Shown one piece after another: positions 54,259-63,116 of a stretch of 64,000 nucleotides of DNA (position 1 is its first letter; each line of letters begins with the position of its first letter). The stretch is from Alphaproteobacteria bacterium (GTDB taxonomy: Bacteria; Pseudomonadota; Alphaproteobacteria; Puniceispirillales; Marisalimonadaceae), in the NCBI GenBank assembly GCA_004213885.1, contig SGYL01000001.1, forward strand, positions 310,001 through 374,000, in the 5' to 3' direction. Made by a program: the position numbers and the translations under genes. The notes beneath the pieces are model-generated. The model saw only the letters and a program-made list of their open reading frames with translations, was not told the DNA's origin and did not search any database.

Positions 54259-56764
54259 TTATACTGATATAAAATTTATATTTTTATTTTCAATTAAAGA
54301 CTTATTCAGAAGTAAGGCTAAATTATTAAGTATTTCAATAACTCTTTTTTTAAGTTTGTTTATATATAGTACAATTTTAACAATTAATTTAAGTCTTAAT
54401 GAAGAGTTATCAAAAAATCAAAAAACTCTTTTGGGTGGTGATTTAGAAATTGATTACAACAGAGGAAAAGCTGATTATAACTTAATATTAAAAATAAAAA
54501 AAATTGCACAAGTATCTGAAATTATTGAATTTAATTCAATGATTAATAAAGATAAGAAATCAATTTTTGTAAGAATTAAATCTATTGATACTAATTATCC
54601 ACTATATGGAAAAGTTGAAACACATCCAAAAAATGCATTTCAAATAATGAAAAAAAATTCCAATACAATTTTATTAAATAAAAATACATTTGAAAATTTG
54701 AAACTTAAAATTGGTGAAAAAGTTAACATACAAAATAAAAATTTAACTGTTATTGGTTATTTAAAAAATATTCCTGATATAGGTGGAGCTTTTGTATTTG
54801 GTGATTATGCGATGATAAATAATATCACCCTTGACGAATTGAAATTACAAGCATTAGGAAATTTAATAAATAAAGAGTTTAAATTAAAATTTAATAAAAA
54901 CATTGAAACTAAAAATGGCATTAAATTAGTAAAAAATATTCTAAATGAAGATAAAAATCATAAGATCAAAATACCTGAAAATTCTGGAAGAGGTTTAAAA
55001 TTAGCAATTAACAACTTTATTCAATTTTTGTCATTACTATCAATTAGTGCTTTATTAATAGCTTCTGTTGGATTGGCTAATTCACTTTTATCATATTTAA
55101 ATGATAAATATATTTCTATTGCTATTAAAAAAGCTATTGGAATGAAAAATTTTAAAATTAAATTGATATATTATTGCGAATTATTTTTTCTATTAATTAT
55201 ATCATCATTATTTTCTTATATTTTAAGTTTGTTTATAATACCAATCCTAAATTCATTCTTAATTAATTTTTATAATATTCAACTTTCATATCACTTTTCC
55301 TTATTCACTTACTTAAATGTTTTTTTTGCCGGTTTTGTGGTATTTGTAATTTTTTCTATCCCAACATTAAATGCAATTGATAGTATTAAAGGAAATGATT
55401 TATTAAAAAATGTTAAAAGAGACATCACATTTATTTTTAAAACTAAAACAAATTCTTTACTTTATTTAACATCTTTAATTTTTGTTTTATTTATATCTTT
55501 AAGTTCGTTTAGACCAATTTATAGTTTAATTTATTTTATAAGCTTTTTTATTTGTATTTTAATTTTTTATTTAATTTTTACATTTTTTTTACGTCAGTTT
55601 AAAAAAATTTATATAGAGAAATTTATATCATTTAAGTTTGCTTTGAAAGATATTATAAAATTTAAAAATATATCGTTGGTTGTTTTAGTTACATTGGGTT
55701 TAGGAACAACACTTCTTTTATCTCTGGGATTAATTGGTTTTAATTTAAAGAAAGAAATTTCTAAATCAATTCCAAATCTTGCTCCAGATTATTTTTTCAT
55801 TGGGCTTCAAAATGCTCAAAAATTAGAATTCATAAACTTTATTAAAAATAAAGATTCTTTAGCTATAATTAATGCCATGCCAATGGCTTCTGTAAAGTTA
55901 ATAAAAATTAATAATATAGATCCATTAAATTATATTGATCGCTTTAATGAAAGCTTTTGGTTTATTAATAATGACCGAAGAATATCTTGGTCAGATAATC
56001 CACCTCTTAATAACCCAATCACAAAAGGAAAATGGTGGGAAAATAATCAAAATGAAGAAGAATTGTTGATTTCATTAGATAGTAAAATTGCAAAAGATTT
56101 AAATGTTAAACTTGATGATGAATTTACATTATTAATCTCTGGTAGAGAAGTCATTGGTAAAGTTGTCAATTTTAGGAAAGTAAATTATCGAGATCTTAAT
56201 ATAAATTTTGCTATGTTAATTAATCCTTTATTTGCAAAAAAATTACCAAGTGAAATTCTTGCTACTGTTAAATTTGATAAAGAAGTAAAAAATATTAATT
56301 TATCAAATGAATTTCCAAATGTTTCTTTTATCGAAGTTAAAAGTTATTTACAAAAAATTTCAAATTTACTTAACAAAATCTATTTATCAATTTCATTGGT
56401 ATCGCTGGTTGTTATATTTATAGGCTTTTTTGTTATTGTGAGTGCTATTGTTGTTCAAGGTAAAAGTAAAATATATCAAAATTTAGTTTTTAAAATAATT
56501 GGCCTAAGTAAACTACAAATAATTAAATCCTCAATTATTGAATTCTTAATTCTTTTTGGAGTTACAATTTTTTTCTCTACAATTTTTTCAATAATAATAT
56601 CTAATTTAGCTATTCAAGGATTTTTTAATTTATCATGGGAATTTGATTTTCATACATTTTTTATAATTATAAGTTTTATTATAGTTTTAAGTTTAATATT
56701 AATATTTTTTACAAACTTTAAATATTTAACTCCTAAAATTTATCCTTTAATTAGAAATGAATAA
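54239..56764 (+). CDS. ybbP: ABC transporter permease YbbP (FtsX family)
   Basis: The 841-residue inner-membrane protein has an N-terminal helix followed by a large extracytoplasmic domain (about residues 40-250), then two sets of hydrophobic segments with FtsX domains: one at about 260-400 (LLIASVGLANSLLSYLNDKY), one at the C-terminus from about 715 to 835 (ISLVSLVVIFIGFFVIVSAI). This two-FtsX layout with about ten helices is that of YbbP-like permeases. It probably works with YbbA as a mechanotransmission or envelope-lipid transporter. ATG at 54242 is an alternative start. Confidence 0.88.
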   Translation: MMEKLFNYTDIKFIFLFSIKDLFRSKAKLLSISITLFLSLFIYSTILTINLSLNEELSKNQKTLLGGDLEIDYNRGKADYNLILKIKKIAQVSEIIEFNSMINKDKKSIFVRIKSIDTNYPLYGKVETHPKNAFQIMKKNSNTILLNKNTFENLKLKIGEKVNIQNKNLTVIGYLKNIPDIGGAFVFGDYAMINNITLDELKLQALGNLINKEFKLKFNKNIETKNGIKLVKNILNEDKNHKIKIPENSGRGLKLAINNFIQFLSLLSISALLIASVGLANSLLSYLNDKYISIAIKKAIGMKNFKIKLIYYCELFFLLIISSLFSYILSLFIIPILNSFLINFYNIQLSYHFSLFTYLNVFFAGFVVFVIFSIPTLNAIDSIKGNDLLKNVKRDITFIFKTKTNSLLYLTSLIFVLFISLSSFRPIYSLIYFISFFICILIFYLIFTFFLRQFKKIYIEKFISFKFALKDIIKFKNISLVVLVTLGLGTTLLLSLGLIGFNLKKEISKSIPNLAPDYFFIGLQNAQKLEFINFIKNKDSLAIINAMPMASVKLIKINNIDPLNYIDRFNESFWFINNDRRISWSDNPPLNNPITKGKWWENNQNEEELLISLDSKIAKDLNVKLDDEFTLLISGREVIGKVVNFRKVNYRDLNINFAMLINPLFAKKLPSEILATVKFDKEVKNINLSNEFPNVSFIEVKSYLQKISNLLNKIYLSISLVSLVVIFIGFFVIVSAIVVQGKSKIYQNLVFKIIGLSKLQIIKSSIIEFLILFGVTIFFSTIFSIIISNLAIQGFFNLSWEFDFHTFFIIISFIIVLSLILIFFTNFKYLTPKIYPLIRNE

Positions 56765-56795
56765 AGTGTAGTTTGTTTTACATAAAGAGGTATGT

Positions 56796-57080
56796 ATGTT
56801 AAGAATTTTTATTTTAGTTATTTTGTTTTTTACCTTTTCATCAATGTCACATGGCAAAGTATTTGATAAAAAGAAATGTGAAGAAATCTTAAAAAAATAT
56901 GACGTAAGTTATCAATCATGGAATAATATTCTTAATAGATATCTTAAAGAAAGAGAAAATTTAAAAGATAAAGATAAAAAAGAAATTAATAGAATGCAGA
57001 ATATCTTTGGAAATGCAATGAGAGTTCATGAAGTAAGAATGAATACTTTCGCTAACTCTTATGAGGCATTTTGTAAATAA
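56796..57080 (+). CDS. Small exported protein of unknown function
   Basis: A 94-residue protein with a clear signal peptide (about residues 1-20, ILVILFFTFSSMSHG) and a mature part of about 74 charged residues. The mature part has two cysteines (CEEILKKY near the start and FCK at the end) that could form a disulfide closing a helical hairpin. Family not recognised. AGAGG lies upstream of the ATG. It is the last gene after ybbAP and its stop codon lies inside a terminator hairpin. Confidence 0.7.
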   Translation: MLRIFILVILFFTFSSMSHGKVFDKKKCEEILKKYDVSYQSWNNILNRYLKERENLKDKDKKEINRMQNIFGNAMRVHEVRMNTFANSYEAFCK

Positions 57081-57092
57081 ATGCCTTTTTTT
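57064..57092 (+). terminator. Intrinsic terminator after the ybbAP run
   Basis: AGGCATTT (57064-57071) pairs perfectly with AAATGCCT (57079-57086) around a 7-base loop and is followed by T's to 57092. It ends transcription from the plus strand and overlaps the stop codon of the small exported protein gene. It is the clearest hairpin-plus-T-run found in this window. Confidence 0.85.
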
Positions 57093-57549
57093 ATAAGTCT
57101 AATTTAAAACTTTTATGTGTACTTAAAAAGCCAAGTTTTTTATAAAAATTGATTGCTTTAAGTCTTTCTTTATTACTCGTTAATTGTATCAATCCACATT
57201 TATTTAATTTTGCGATTTCAATACCTTTCTTAATCAATTCTGATCCATAACCCTTATTTCTGTAATCTTTCTTAATTCTAACTGTTTCAATTTGGCATCT
57301 TGTCATGCCTTCCATAGACAGGCCTGGAATGAAAGTTAATTGCATCATGCCGATTATTTGATCATTTAAAATCATTATAAAAATATCATTGTTTGAATCA
57401 TTTAAAATTTTAATAAATGATTTCTTATAGTTATTAAACGATGTTTCACTCATGTTCTCTCTATCTTTTCCAAGATCATCTTCAAATAGAAGATATATTA
57501 AATCTTTAAGGTTTTTTAATTTTGCTTTTTCAATTATTAAAGTTGACAT
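57091..57549 (-). CDS. GNAT-family N-acetyltransferase
   Basis: A 152-residue acetyltransferase of the GCN5 superfamily. The acetyl-CoA-binding loop is KKDYRNKGYGSELIKKGIEIAK (motif R/Q-x-x-G-x-G/A as RNKGYG), preceded by IIGMMQLTF and ETVRI, and followed by GLIQLTSNKERLKAINFYKKLGF. The substrate cannot be told from the sequence. Single gene, converging with the terminator at 57064-57092 and divergent from the DUF3108 gene. Confidence 0.87.
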   Translation of the reverse strand: MSTLIIEKAKLKNLKDLIYLLFEDDLGKDRENMSETSFNNYKKSFIKILNDSNNDIFIMILNDQIIGMMQLTFIPGLSMEGMTRCQIETVRIKKDYRNKGYGSELIKKGIEIAKLNKCGLIQLTSNKERLKAINFYKKLGFLSTHKSFKLDL

Positions 57550-57606
57550 ATTTATTAATCATTTTTAATTAGTACAATAATTTGTAATTTCTATAACATT
57601 TAAAAA

Positions 57607-58377
57607 ATGATCATTAAACTTCTTTTTTATGCACTTTTATTGATATGGCCATCAGTATTATTATCTAGTTTAAAAATAGATAAATATAATTTTTCAATTC
57701 AATTTTCTAATTTATCAATTGCAAAAATTTCAGCCACAATTAACAAAAATGAAAATAAAATTTTATATTCAATAGTATCTTCTTCTGATGGTTCTCTCAA
57801 AAGTTTTTATAAATTTTCTTCAACTATAAAAGGACAATCTAAAAGAATTAGAGATAAATTATTTCCTTCGATTTATGAAACTTTTTCAAGTTATAAAGGC
57901 AAAACTAGAAAATCTAATGTTGAATGGGACAATTCCAATAATGTTTTAAAATTTCAAAATACACCAAAGTTAGATTTAAAAAAAGTAAATAAAATTCCTC
58001 AAAATACTATTTTTAATGTAATGGATCCATTTACAGCATTGATTAATACAATTGATAATCTTCAACTAAATAATTCATGTATCAATAAATTTAGAGTCTT
58101 TGACGGTAGAAGAAGGTATGATTTAGAAATGATAGAGTTAAGCAGGTTATTTTTGAAGAAAGATAGACCAAAAACTTATGAAGGTAATGTAATAGTATGT
58201 GGTTTAAGATTTCATCCTATTGGAGGTCATTATTTAGATTCAAAATGGAAACCTGAAAATGACAAATTTTCTGACATAAAGTTATATTTTGGTTTTTTAA
58301 ATAAAAAGGTTTTTCCTGTTAGAATGGAAATTAACAGATGGTTTGGTTCAATAATTACGCGAATTATTTTTACGTAA
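57607..58377 (+). CDS. DUF3108 domain-containing exported protein
   Basis: A 256-residue protein with a signal peptide (about residues 1-20, LLFYALLLIWPSVLLSS). The mature part has the DUF3108 pattern: an N-terminal beta-rich region, DPFTALINTIDNL, a Cys just before KFRVFDGRRRYDLEMIEL, and VCGLRFHPIGGHY with a second Cys that probably pairs with the first. The family is periplasmic or outer-membrane associated, of unknown function, with an LolA-like beta fold suspected. It precedes an EamA-type gene by 6 bases. Confidence 0.83.
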   Translation: MIIKLLFYALLLIWPSVLLSSLKIDKYNFSIQFSNLSIAKISATINKNENKILYSIVSSSDGSLKSFYKFSSTIKGQSKRIRDKLFPSIYETFSSYKGKTRKSNVEWDNSNNVLKFQNTPKLDLKKVNKIPQNTIFNVMDPFTALINTIDNLQLNNSCINKFRVFDGRRRYDLEMIELSRLFLKKDRPKTYEGNVIVCGLRFHPIGGHYLDSKWKPENDKFSDIKLYFGFLNKKVFPVRMEINRWFGSIITRIIFT

Positions 58378-58383
58378 ATATTA

Positions 58384-59328
58384 ATGAAATTTCTTTACAA
58401 AACATCTAAAGATTCAAATTTTTTATCTCTGACATCTTTATTAATTGGTATTTTAATTTTATCTTACCAAGATGCACTTATAAAATTTATTGCCAATGAT
58501 ACAACATTTTGGCAGTTACAATTTATAAGATCATTTTTTAATATTATGTTTTTATACATAATTGTAATTTTATCTCAAAATAAGAGTTTGTTAATTCCTG
58601 AAAATTGGTTGCCAGTTACAATTAGAGGTACAATGATGGTTCTTTGCATGTTTTGTTTTTTTTCAGCATCCCCAATATTGTCCTTATCTCAAATGGCAGC
58701 AGGTTTATACACGTTTCCAATATTTGTAACAATTTTATCTATAGTAATTACAAAAGAAATGGTTGGAAAATTCAGACTTTTAGCTCTTGTAATGGGTTTT
58801 ATAGGAAGTGTATTTATATTACAACTTTGGAAAGAAGATTTTAATCTATATCAATTATTACCAATACTTGCAGGCTTTTTTTATGCTTGTAATATTATAA
58901 TGATAAGAAAATACTGTAGGAATGAAAGTCCAGTTGCTCTTACTTTTGTTGTGGGAATATTATTTTTTATATCAGGAATTATAGGCATCATTTTTTTTGA
59001 ATTTATATTTGAATACAATCAAAATTTTACTATAGATTTTATAACTAATGGTTGGGTTGATTTAACTTTAATAATCTTTTTATTTATTGTTGCATGTTCT
59101 TTGTTAAACATAATAGGAAATTTAGCACTCGCTAAAGCTTATCAGAATGCAGAAAGCAGTTGGCTTGCACCTCTAGATTATTTTTACTTGGTTTTTGCTT
59201 GTTTATGGAGCAAGTTAGTTTTTGATGTTTGGCCAGAAAATGTAGAATTTGCTGGTATTTTTTTAATAGTTATTTCAGGGTTAATTATTACATACAGAGA
59301 GAAAATAAATAGTAAAAATTTTCAATAG
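58384..59328 (+). CDS. DMT-superfamily (EamA) transporter
   Basis: The 314-residue protein has about ten hydrophobic segments in two EamA repeats. Typical features are the first-helix region SLLIGILILSYQDALIKF with QLQFIRSFFN, the conserved AAGLYTFPIFVTILS in repeat one, and AKAYQNAESSWLAPLDYFYLVFACLWSKLVF in repeat two. Relatives export amino acids, metabolites or nucleotide precursors; the substrate is unknown here. The following methyltransferase-like gene starts 4 bases after its stop. Confidence 0.87.
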   Translation: MKFLYKTSKDSNFLSLTSLLIGILILSYQDALIKFIANDTTFWQLQFIRSFFNIMFLYIIVILSQNKSLLIPENWLPVTIRGTMMVLCMFCFFSASPILSLSQMAAGLYTFPIFVTILSIVITKEMVGKFRLLALVMGFIGSVFILQLWKEDFNLYQLLPILAGFFYACNIIMIRKYCRNESPVALTFVVGILFFISGIIGIIFFEFIFEYNQNFTIDFITNGWVDLTLIIFLFIVACSLLNIIGNLALAKAYQNAESSWLAPLDYFYLVFACLWSKLVFDVWPENVEFAGIFLIVISGLIITYREKINSKNFQ

Positions 59329-59332
59329 TTAT

Positions 59333-59929
59333 ATGGTAAATTTATCAAACAATAAATTAAAAACAAACAACACATTATTTGACAATAACGATATATTATT
59401 TAAAAAATATTTAATGAAATCAAATGTTTTTGCGGAATATGGTTGTGGACAATCAACTTATTGGGTATTAAAAAACACAACCGCTCAAATCTTATCTGTT
59501 GATACATCAATTGATTGGATAAAAACAATTAAACAATTAAAAGTCTATGATGATCAAAAAATAAAATTAAAATATATTGATGTAGGCAAAGTTGAGAACT
59601 GGGGGTTTCCAATAGATTATTCAAAAAGAGATTCTTTTATTGACTATACAAATTGGATTTGGAAACAAAATTTGATCCCTGATACTGTTTTGATTGATGG
59701 AAGGTTCAGGGTTTGTTGTTTTTTCACATGTTTAAAATTTGCTAAAGAAGGAACAACAATTATATTCGACGATTATTTTGATAGACCATATTATCATATT
59801 GTTGAAAAGTATTTAAAAGTTCATCAAAAATGTGGAAGACAGGCTATATTTAAAATTCTTGATAAAGAGAAATTTGATTTAAAAACAATTGATACAGAAA
59901 TAAAAAATTTTCGTCATGTTTTAAATTGA
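59333..59929 (+). CDS. Putative SAM-dependent methyltransferase-like protein
   Basis: A 198-residue soluble protein. FAEYGCGQSTYWVL resembles the SAM-binding motif I (E/DxGxGxG), followed by SVDTSIDWI as a possible acidic motif II, and TVLIDGRFRVCCFFTCLKFA with TIIFDDYFDRPYYHIVEKYL as late strands. This suggests a class I methyltransferase fold of the kind found near surface-polysaccharide genes. There is no clear substrate-binding domain and no related neighbour. Assignment is tentative. Confidence 0.6.
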   Translation: MVNLSNNKLKTNNTLFDNNDILFKKYLMKSNVFAEYGCGQSTYWVLKNTTAQILSVDTSIDWIKTIKQLKVYDDQKIKLKYIDVGKVENWGFPIDYSKRDSFIDYTNWIWKQNLIPDTVLIDGRFRVCCFFTCLKFAKEGTTIIFDDYFDRPYYHIVEKYLKVHQKCGRQAIFKILDKEKFDLKTIDTEIKNFRHVLN

Positions 59930-59958
59930 ATTTTATTTTGTTTCAAAACTATTCAATT
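59924..59958. other. Two-part inverted repeat between methyltransferase-like gene and PCuAC gene
   Basis: AATTGAAT (59924-59931) pairs with ATTCAATT (59951-59958), and inside it TTTTG (59936-59940) pairs with CAAAA (59944-59948). The outer stem includes the upstream stop codon. No T-run follows, so a terminator role is doubtful; it could mark RNA processing or stability. Confidence 0.45.
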
Positions 59959-59969
59959 ACGTTAATCTT

Positions 59970-60443
59970 ATGAAAAAATTTTTTTTTTATTTTTGTTTAT
60001 TTTTATTTTGTTTTATTCAAAATTCTTGGTCAGATGATTTTATAATTAATAATATAGTTATAAATAAACCATGGATTAAATCTATACACTCTGGTCAAAA
60101 AGTTACTTCTGGATATTTAGAAATTATAAATAATGGTAAATCAGATGACGTTTTATTATCTATTGAATCAAATTTTGCTAAAAATAATCAAATCCACTCT
60201 ATGAATATACAAAATGATGTTATGAAAATGAAACATTTGAAATCTGGATTGCTTATTAAAAAAAAATCTAAGATTTCATTAACGCCTGGTAGTTTCCATT
60301 TAATGTTTTCTGATATTTATGAAGAGTTAAAAAATAAAAAATATTTATTTATAAGTTTAAATTTTAAAAAAAATGGATCTATAGAAATACCATTCCAAAT
60401 TAAAAAAAATAATACTAAAGGTCATGTTAAGCATAAATATTGA
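59970..60443 (+). CDS. Periplasmic copper chaperone PCuAC
   Basis: PCuAC proteins carry Cu(I) to cytochrome c oxidase. The 157-residue product has a signal peptide (about residues 1-21, FFYFCLFLFCFIQNSW). Copper-site residues follow the family H(M)x10Mx21HxM pattern: IHSMNIQNDVMKMKHL and PGSFHLMF. The tail has extra histidines (KGHVKHKY). It stands alone between two hydrophobic-protein genes; no scoI/senC neighbour is seen. Confidence 0.9.
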   Translation: MKKFFFYFCLFLFCFIQNSWSDDFIINNIVINKPWIKSIHSGQKVTSGYLEIINNGKSDDVLLSIESNFAKNNQIHSMNIQNDVMKMKHLKSGLLIKKKSKISLTPGSFHLMFSDIYEELKNKKYLFISLNFKKNGSIEIPFQIKKNNTKGHVKHKY

Positions 60444-60449
60444 ATTTGT

Positions 60450-61493
60450 TTAAAATAAAATTTTTAAATAAAAAATTGTTAATAACCCAACTGATATACA
60501 GGCTATGAAACCTACAATGAGTGGTTTATAACCAAGAGTGAAGACTTGATTGAGATTTGTTTGTAGTCCCAATGAAAGCATTCCATATAAAATTAAAATT
60601 TTAGAAATGAATTTTATGATACTTATACTTTCAATCCACATTATTTCGTATTGCGTATTTAAAAAGTTTAAGTCTCCTAAAGTTCTGAAAATACTAAACA
60701 CGATAAATCCAACCACAAACATAGGTAGGAATTTTATGAAATTAGTTTTGAAATCTATTTTTGTTTTTTTCATAAATTTTAATGTAAGTAACGGTATCAA
60801 TAATATTAAAAAAGAATTTCTTAATAATTTTGTAGCCATTGCAGAATTTAAAGCATTTTCTGAATCAAATGTTTCATCATAAATCATTCCAGCAGCACTG
60901 ACTTGAGCAGTATCATGAATAGAAGCACCCAAAAAAATGCCAGCTAAAATGTCATCATTTTTAAAAAGTAATTCAGAAATATAAGGGTAAGTAAGTACAG
61001 TAATAAGTCCAAATATAGTAACAATTGATACGGCGTAACTAATTTCATTTTTTTTAGGGTTGATGATACTAGATGTAGCAATTATAGCTGTTACACCACA
61101 TATTGCTGTACCCATACCAATTAAATAAGAAAGATTTTTAGATAAATTAAAATAATTTCCAAATATATATATAATTAAAAATATTAAAATAATATTTAAA
61201 ATAATTAAAAAAAATGACATGTATCCAAACATCATAAGTTGATTTAAACTTAAAGAGATTCCTAAAAGTGCTATACCTAATCTAAGAAGTTTCTTTAAAG
61301 AAAATTCAGTAAACTTTTTTAATGTTGTATGTCTCAAATAAAACTTGTTAAGAGTTATTCCAAAAATTAAACTAATAAAAGCTAATGAAAGTAAAATATT
61401 TTGTGACTTTAGATAATTATCAATTAAATAACAAATAAATAGAATAAATGTACAAAATACCAGGCCAGGAGAGTAATCTTTAATGATTTGCAT
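60450..61493 (-). CDS. YeiH/UPF0324-family putative sulfate exporter
   Basis: The 347-residue membrane protein has about ten transmembrane segments. Signatures are KKLLRLGIALLGISLSLNQL, GMGTAICGVTAIIATSSII and GIFLGASIHDTAQVSAAG, which are typical of the YeiH (PSE) family. The family name reflects an inferred role in sulfate or taurine metabolism; the substrate is not proven. It overlaps the upstream alpha/beta-hydrolase gene by 14 bases, indicating a shared transcript. Confidence 0.88.
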   Translation of the reverse strand: MQIIKDYSPGLVFCTFILFICYLIDNYLKSQNILLSLAFISLIFGITLNKFYLRHTTLKKFTEFSLKKLLRLGIALLGISLSLNQLMMFGYMSFFLIILNIILIFLIIYIFGNYFNLSKNLSYLIGMGTAICGVTAIIATSSIINPKKNEISYAVSIVTIFGLITVLTYPYISELLFKNDDILAGIFLGASIHDTAQVSAAGMIYDETFDSENALNSAMATKLLRNSFLILLIPLLTLKFMKKTKIDFKTNFIKFLPMFVVGFIVFSIFRTLGDLNFLNTQYEIMWIESISIIKFISKILILYGMLSLGLQTNLNQVFTLGYKPLIVGFIACISVGLLTIFYLKILF

Positions 61494-62385
61494 ATTTTTT
61501 AATTTCTAATATTAAATTTGAAAAAATTAGAGGACTTTCTTGTGGCACATTATGACCAACATTTTTTAATAATTTATGTTTAATAAGATTGGTAAACTTT
61601 TTTATATTTTTTTCACGTTTTGGTTCTCGAACTCCATTCATTAAGCCATCAATAGTAATTGTTGGAACTTCAATATTTGGTGTTAATGATAATTTATTTT
61701 CTATTGCAGAATAACTTTTATCACCATCAACAAGACCATATCTGTGTTTGTAGCTATGAATAACAACATCTACAAAATCAGGGTTTTGAAAACTTTCTTG
61801 AGATAACTCAAAATCTTTTTTAGAAAATTTCCAAGTTGGCGACCAAGTTTTCCAGAGAAATTTTATAAGATCATTACGATTTTTTGTTAGAGAGTTAAAA
61901 CCTCTTTTTGTATGAAAAAAATATTGGTACCAATAATTTTTTTCATTTTCTGGTTTATCTGGGGTGATGCTATCAATCTTAATATTTTGAATATTATAAC
62001 CATTACATGAGATAAGCCCTATACATCTATGGGGATATAAAGCAGCTACAACACATGCTGCTCTTCCACCCCAATCATAACCAGCAAGTATTGCTTTTTT
62101 GATATTTAAGCCATCCATAAGGTTAATAAGATCTTTCCCTAGTGCTGCTTGTTCTCCAGATCTAAGAGAGCTTTTGTTCAAAAAATAAGTAGGTCCAAAA
62201 CCTCTTAAATAAGGGACTATAATTCTGAAGTCATGTTTTTTTAAAATTTCAACAACATTTTTATAAGCATTTATGTCATATGGGAAACCATGCATAAGAA
62301 AAACTGGAATACTATTTTCATTTCCAATTTCAAAATATGAGATATTTAATTTTTCAGTTTTAAGAGACTTTAAATTTTTTTTCAT
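61480..62385 (-). CDS. Alpha/beta hydrolase, epoxide-hydrolase-like
   Basis: The 301-residue enzyme has LMHGFPYDINAYKNVVEIL with the HG oxyanion motif, the nucleophile elbow GYDWGGRA with aspartate as nucleophile, as in epoxide hydrolases and haloalkane dehalogenases, and a late histidine in KNVGHNVPQES. The lid region between residues 150 and 220 is aromatic-rich. A TTG start at 62412 is in frame but overlaps ung; the ATG at 62385 begins 1 base after the ung stop and fits better. Substrate unknown. Confidence 0.83.
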   Translation of the reverse strand: MKKNLKSLKTEKLNISYFEIGNENSIPVFLMHGFPYDINAYKNVVEILKKHDFRIIVPYLRGFGPTYFLNKSSLRSGEQAALGKDLINLMDGLNIKKAILAGYDWGGRAACVVAALYPHRCIGLISCNGYNIQNIKIDSITPDKPENEKNYWYQYFFHTKRGFNSLTKNRNDLIKFLWKTWSPTWKFSKKDFELSQESFQNPDFVDVVIHSYKHRYGLVDGDKSYSAIENKLSLTPNIEVPTITIDGLMNGVREPKREKNIKKFTNLIKHKLLKNVGHNVPQESPLIFSNLILEIKKYANH

Positions 62386-62386
62386 T

Positions 62387-63061
62387 TTATAATTTCCAAT
62401 TAATCTTATCAATTTTTTTGCTTTCTAAGAAGAAATTTGTTTTTGAAAAAGGTTGTGATCCAAAAAAGCCATTATTAGCTGAGTATGGAGATGGATGAGT
62501 ACTTTTTAAAATTTTATGTTTACTTTCATCAATCAGTGAAATTTTTTCTTGTGCTTTTTTGCCCCACAAAATAAATACTAAATTATCTTTTAGAGAGCTA
62601 AGTGAATGAAGTATTTTGTCTGTGAATATTTCCCATCCCTTATTAGAGTGAGATGAAGGTTTAGAAGCCTCAACTGTTAAGATTGTATTAAGTAATAAAA
62701 CTCCTTGTTTTGCCCAATTCGAAAGATCACCATGTTGAGATGGATAAATATTTAAATCTGAATAAAGTTCTTTAAAAATATTTTGTAATGATGGTGGAAT
62801 TTTATTTCCAATTTCCACTGAAAAGCTAAGTCCATTTGCTTGATTTTGGCCATGATATGGATCTTGACCTAAAATTATTACTTTGACTGATGTAAATGGA
62901 GTTAAATTTAAAGCATTAAAAATTTTTGAACCAGATGGGTAAATTATTTTATTTTTTTTTTTTTCACTATTTAAAAAAAAAGATAAATTCTTCATATATG
63001 GTTTTTCAAATTCATCATTTAAAATTTTTAACCAACTACTTTCTAAATTTATCTTACCCAT
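62387..63061 (-). CDS. ung: Uracil-DNA glycosylase (family 1)
   Basis: Ung removes uracil from DNA, starting base-excision repair. The 224-residue protein has the catalytic water-activating motif VIILGQDPYHGQNQANGLSF, GVLLLNTILTV, LVFILWGKKAQ and the DNA-intercalation motif HPSPYSANNGFFGSQPF. The frame extends upstream to a TTG at 63097, but the ATG at 63061 (MGKINLESSW) gives normal length and leaves room for a promoter before the divergent DUF1800 gene. Confidence 0.95.
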   Translation of the reverse strand: MGKINLESSWLKILNDEFEKPYMKNLSFFLNSEKKKNKIIYPSGSKIFNALNLTPFTSVKVIILGQDPYHGQNQANGLSFSVEIGNKIPPSLQNIFKELYSDLNIYPSQHGDLSNWAKQGVLLLNTILTVEASKPSSHSNKGWEIFTDKILHSLSSLKDNLVFILWGKKAQEKISLIDESKHKILKSTHPSPYSANNGFFGSQPFSKTNFFLESKKIDKINWKL

Positions 63062-63116
63062 ATTATTTAAATAACTAAAATATTGATAATTTTTCAATAA
63101 TTTTTATAGTTTAGTT

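Noticed and set aside
54239-56764. LolCE-type lipoprotein exporter
   Set aside because: The 841-residue single permease with two FtsX domains and divergence from tesA match YbbP rather than the roughly 410-residue LolC/LolE proteins.
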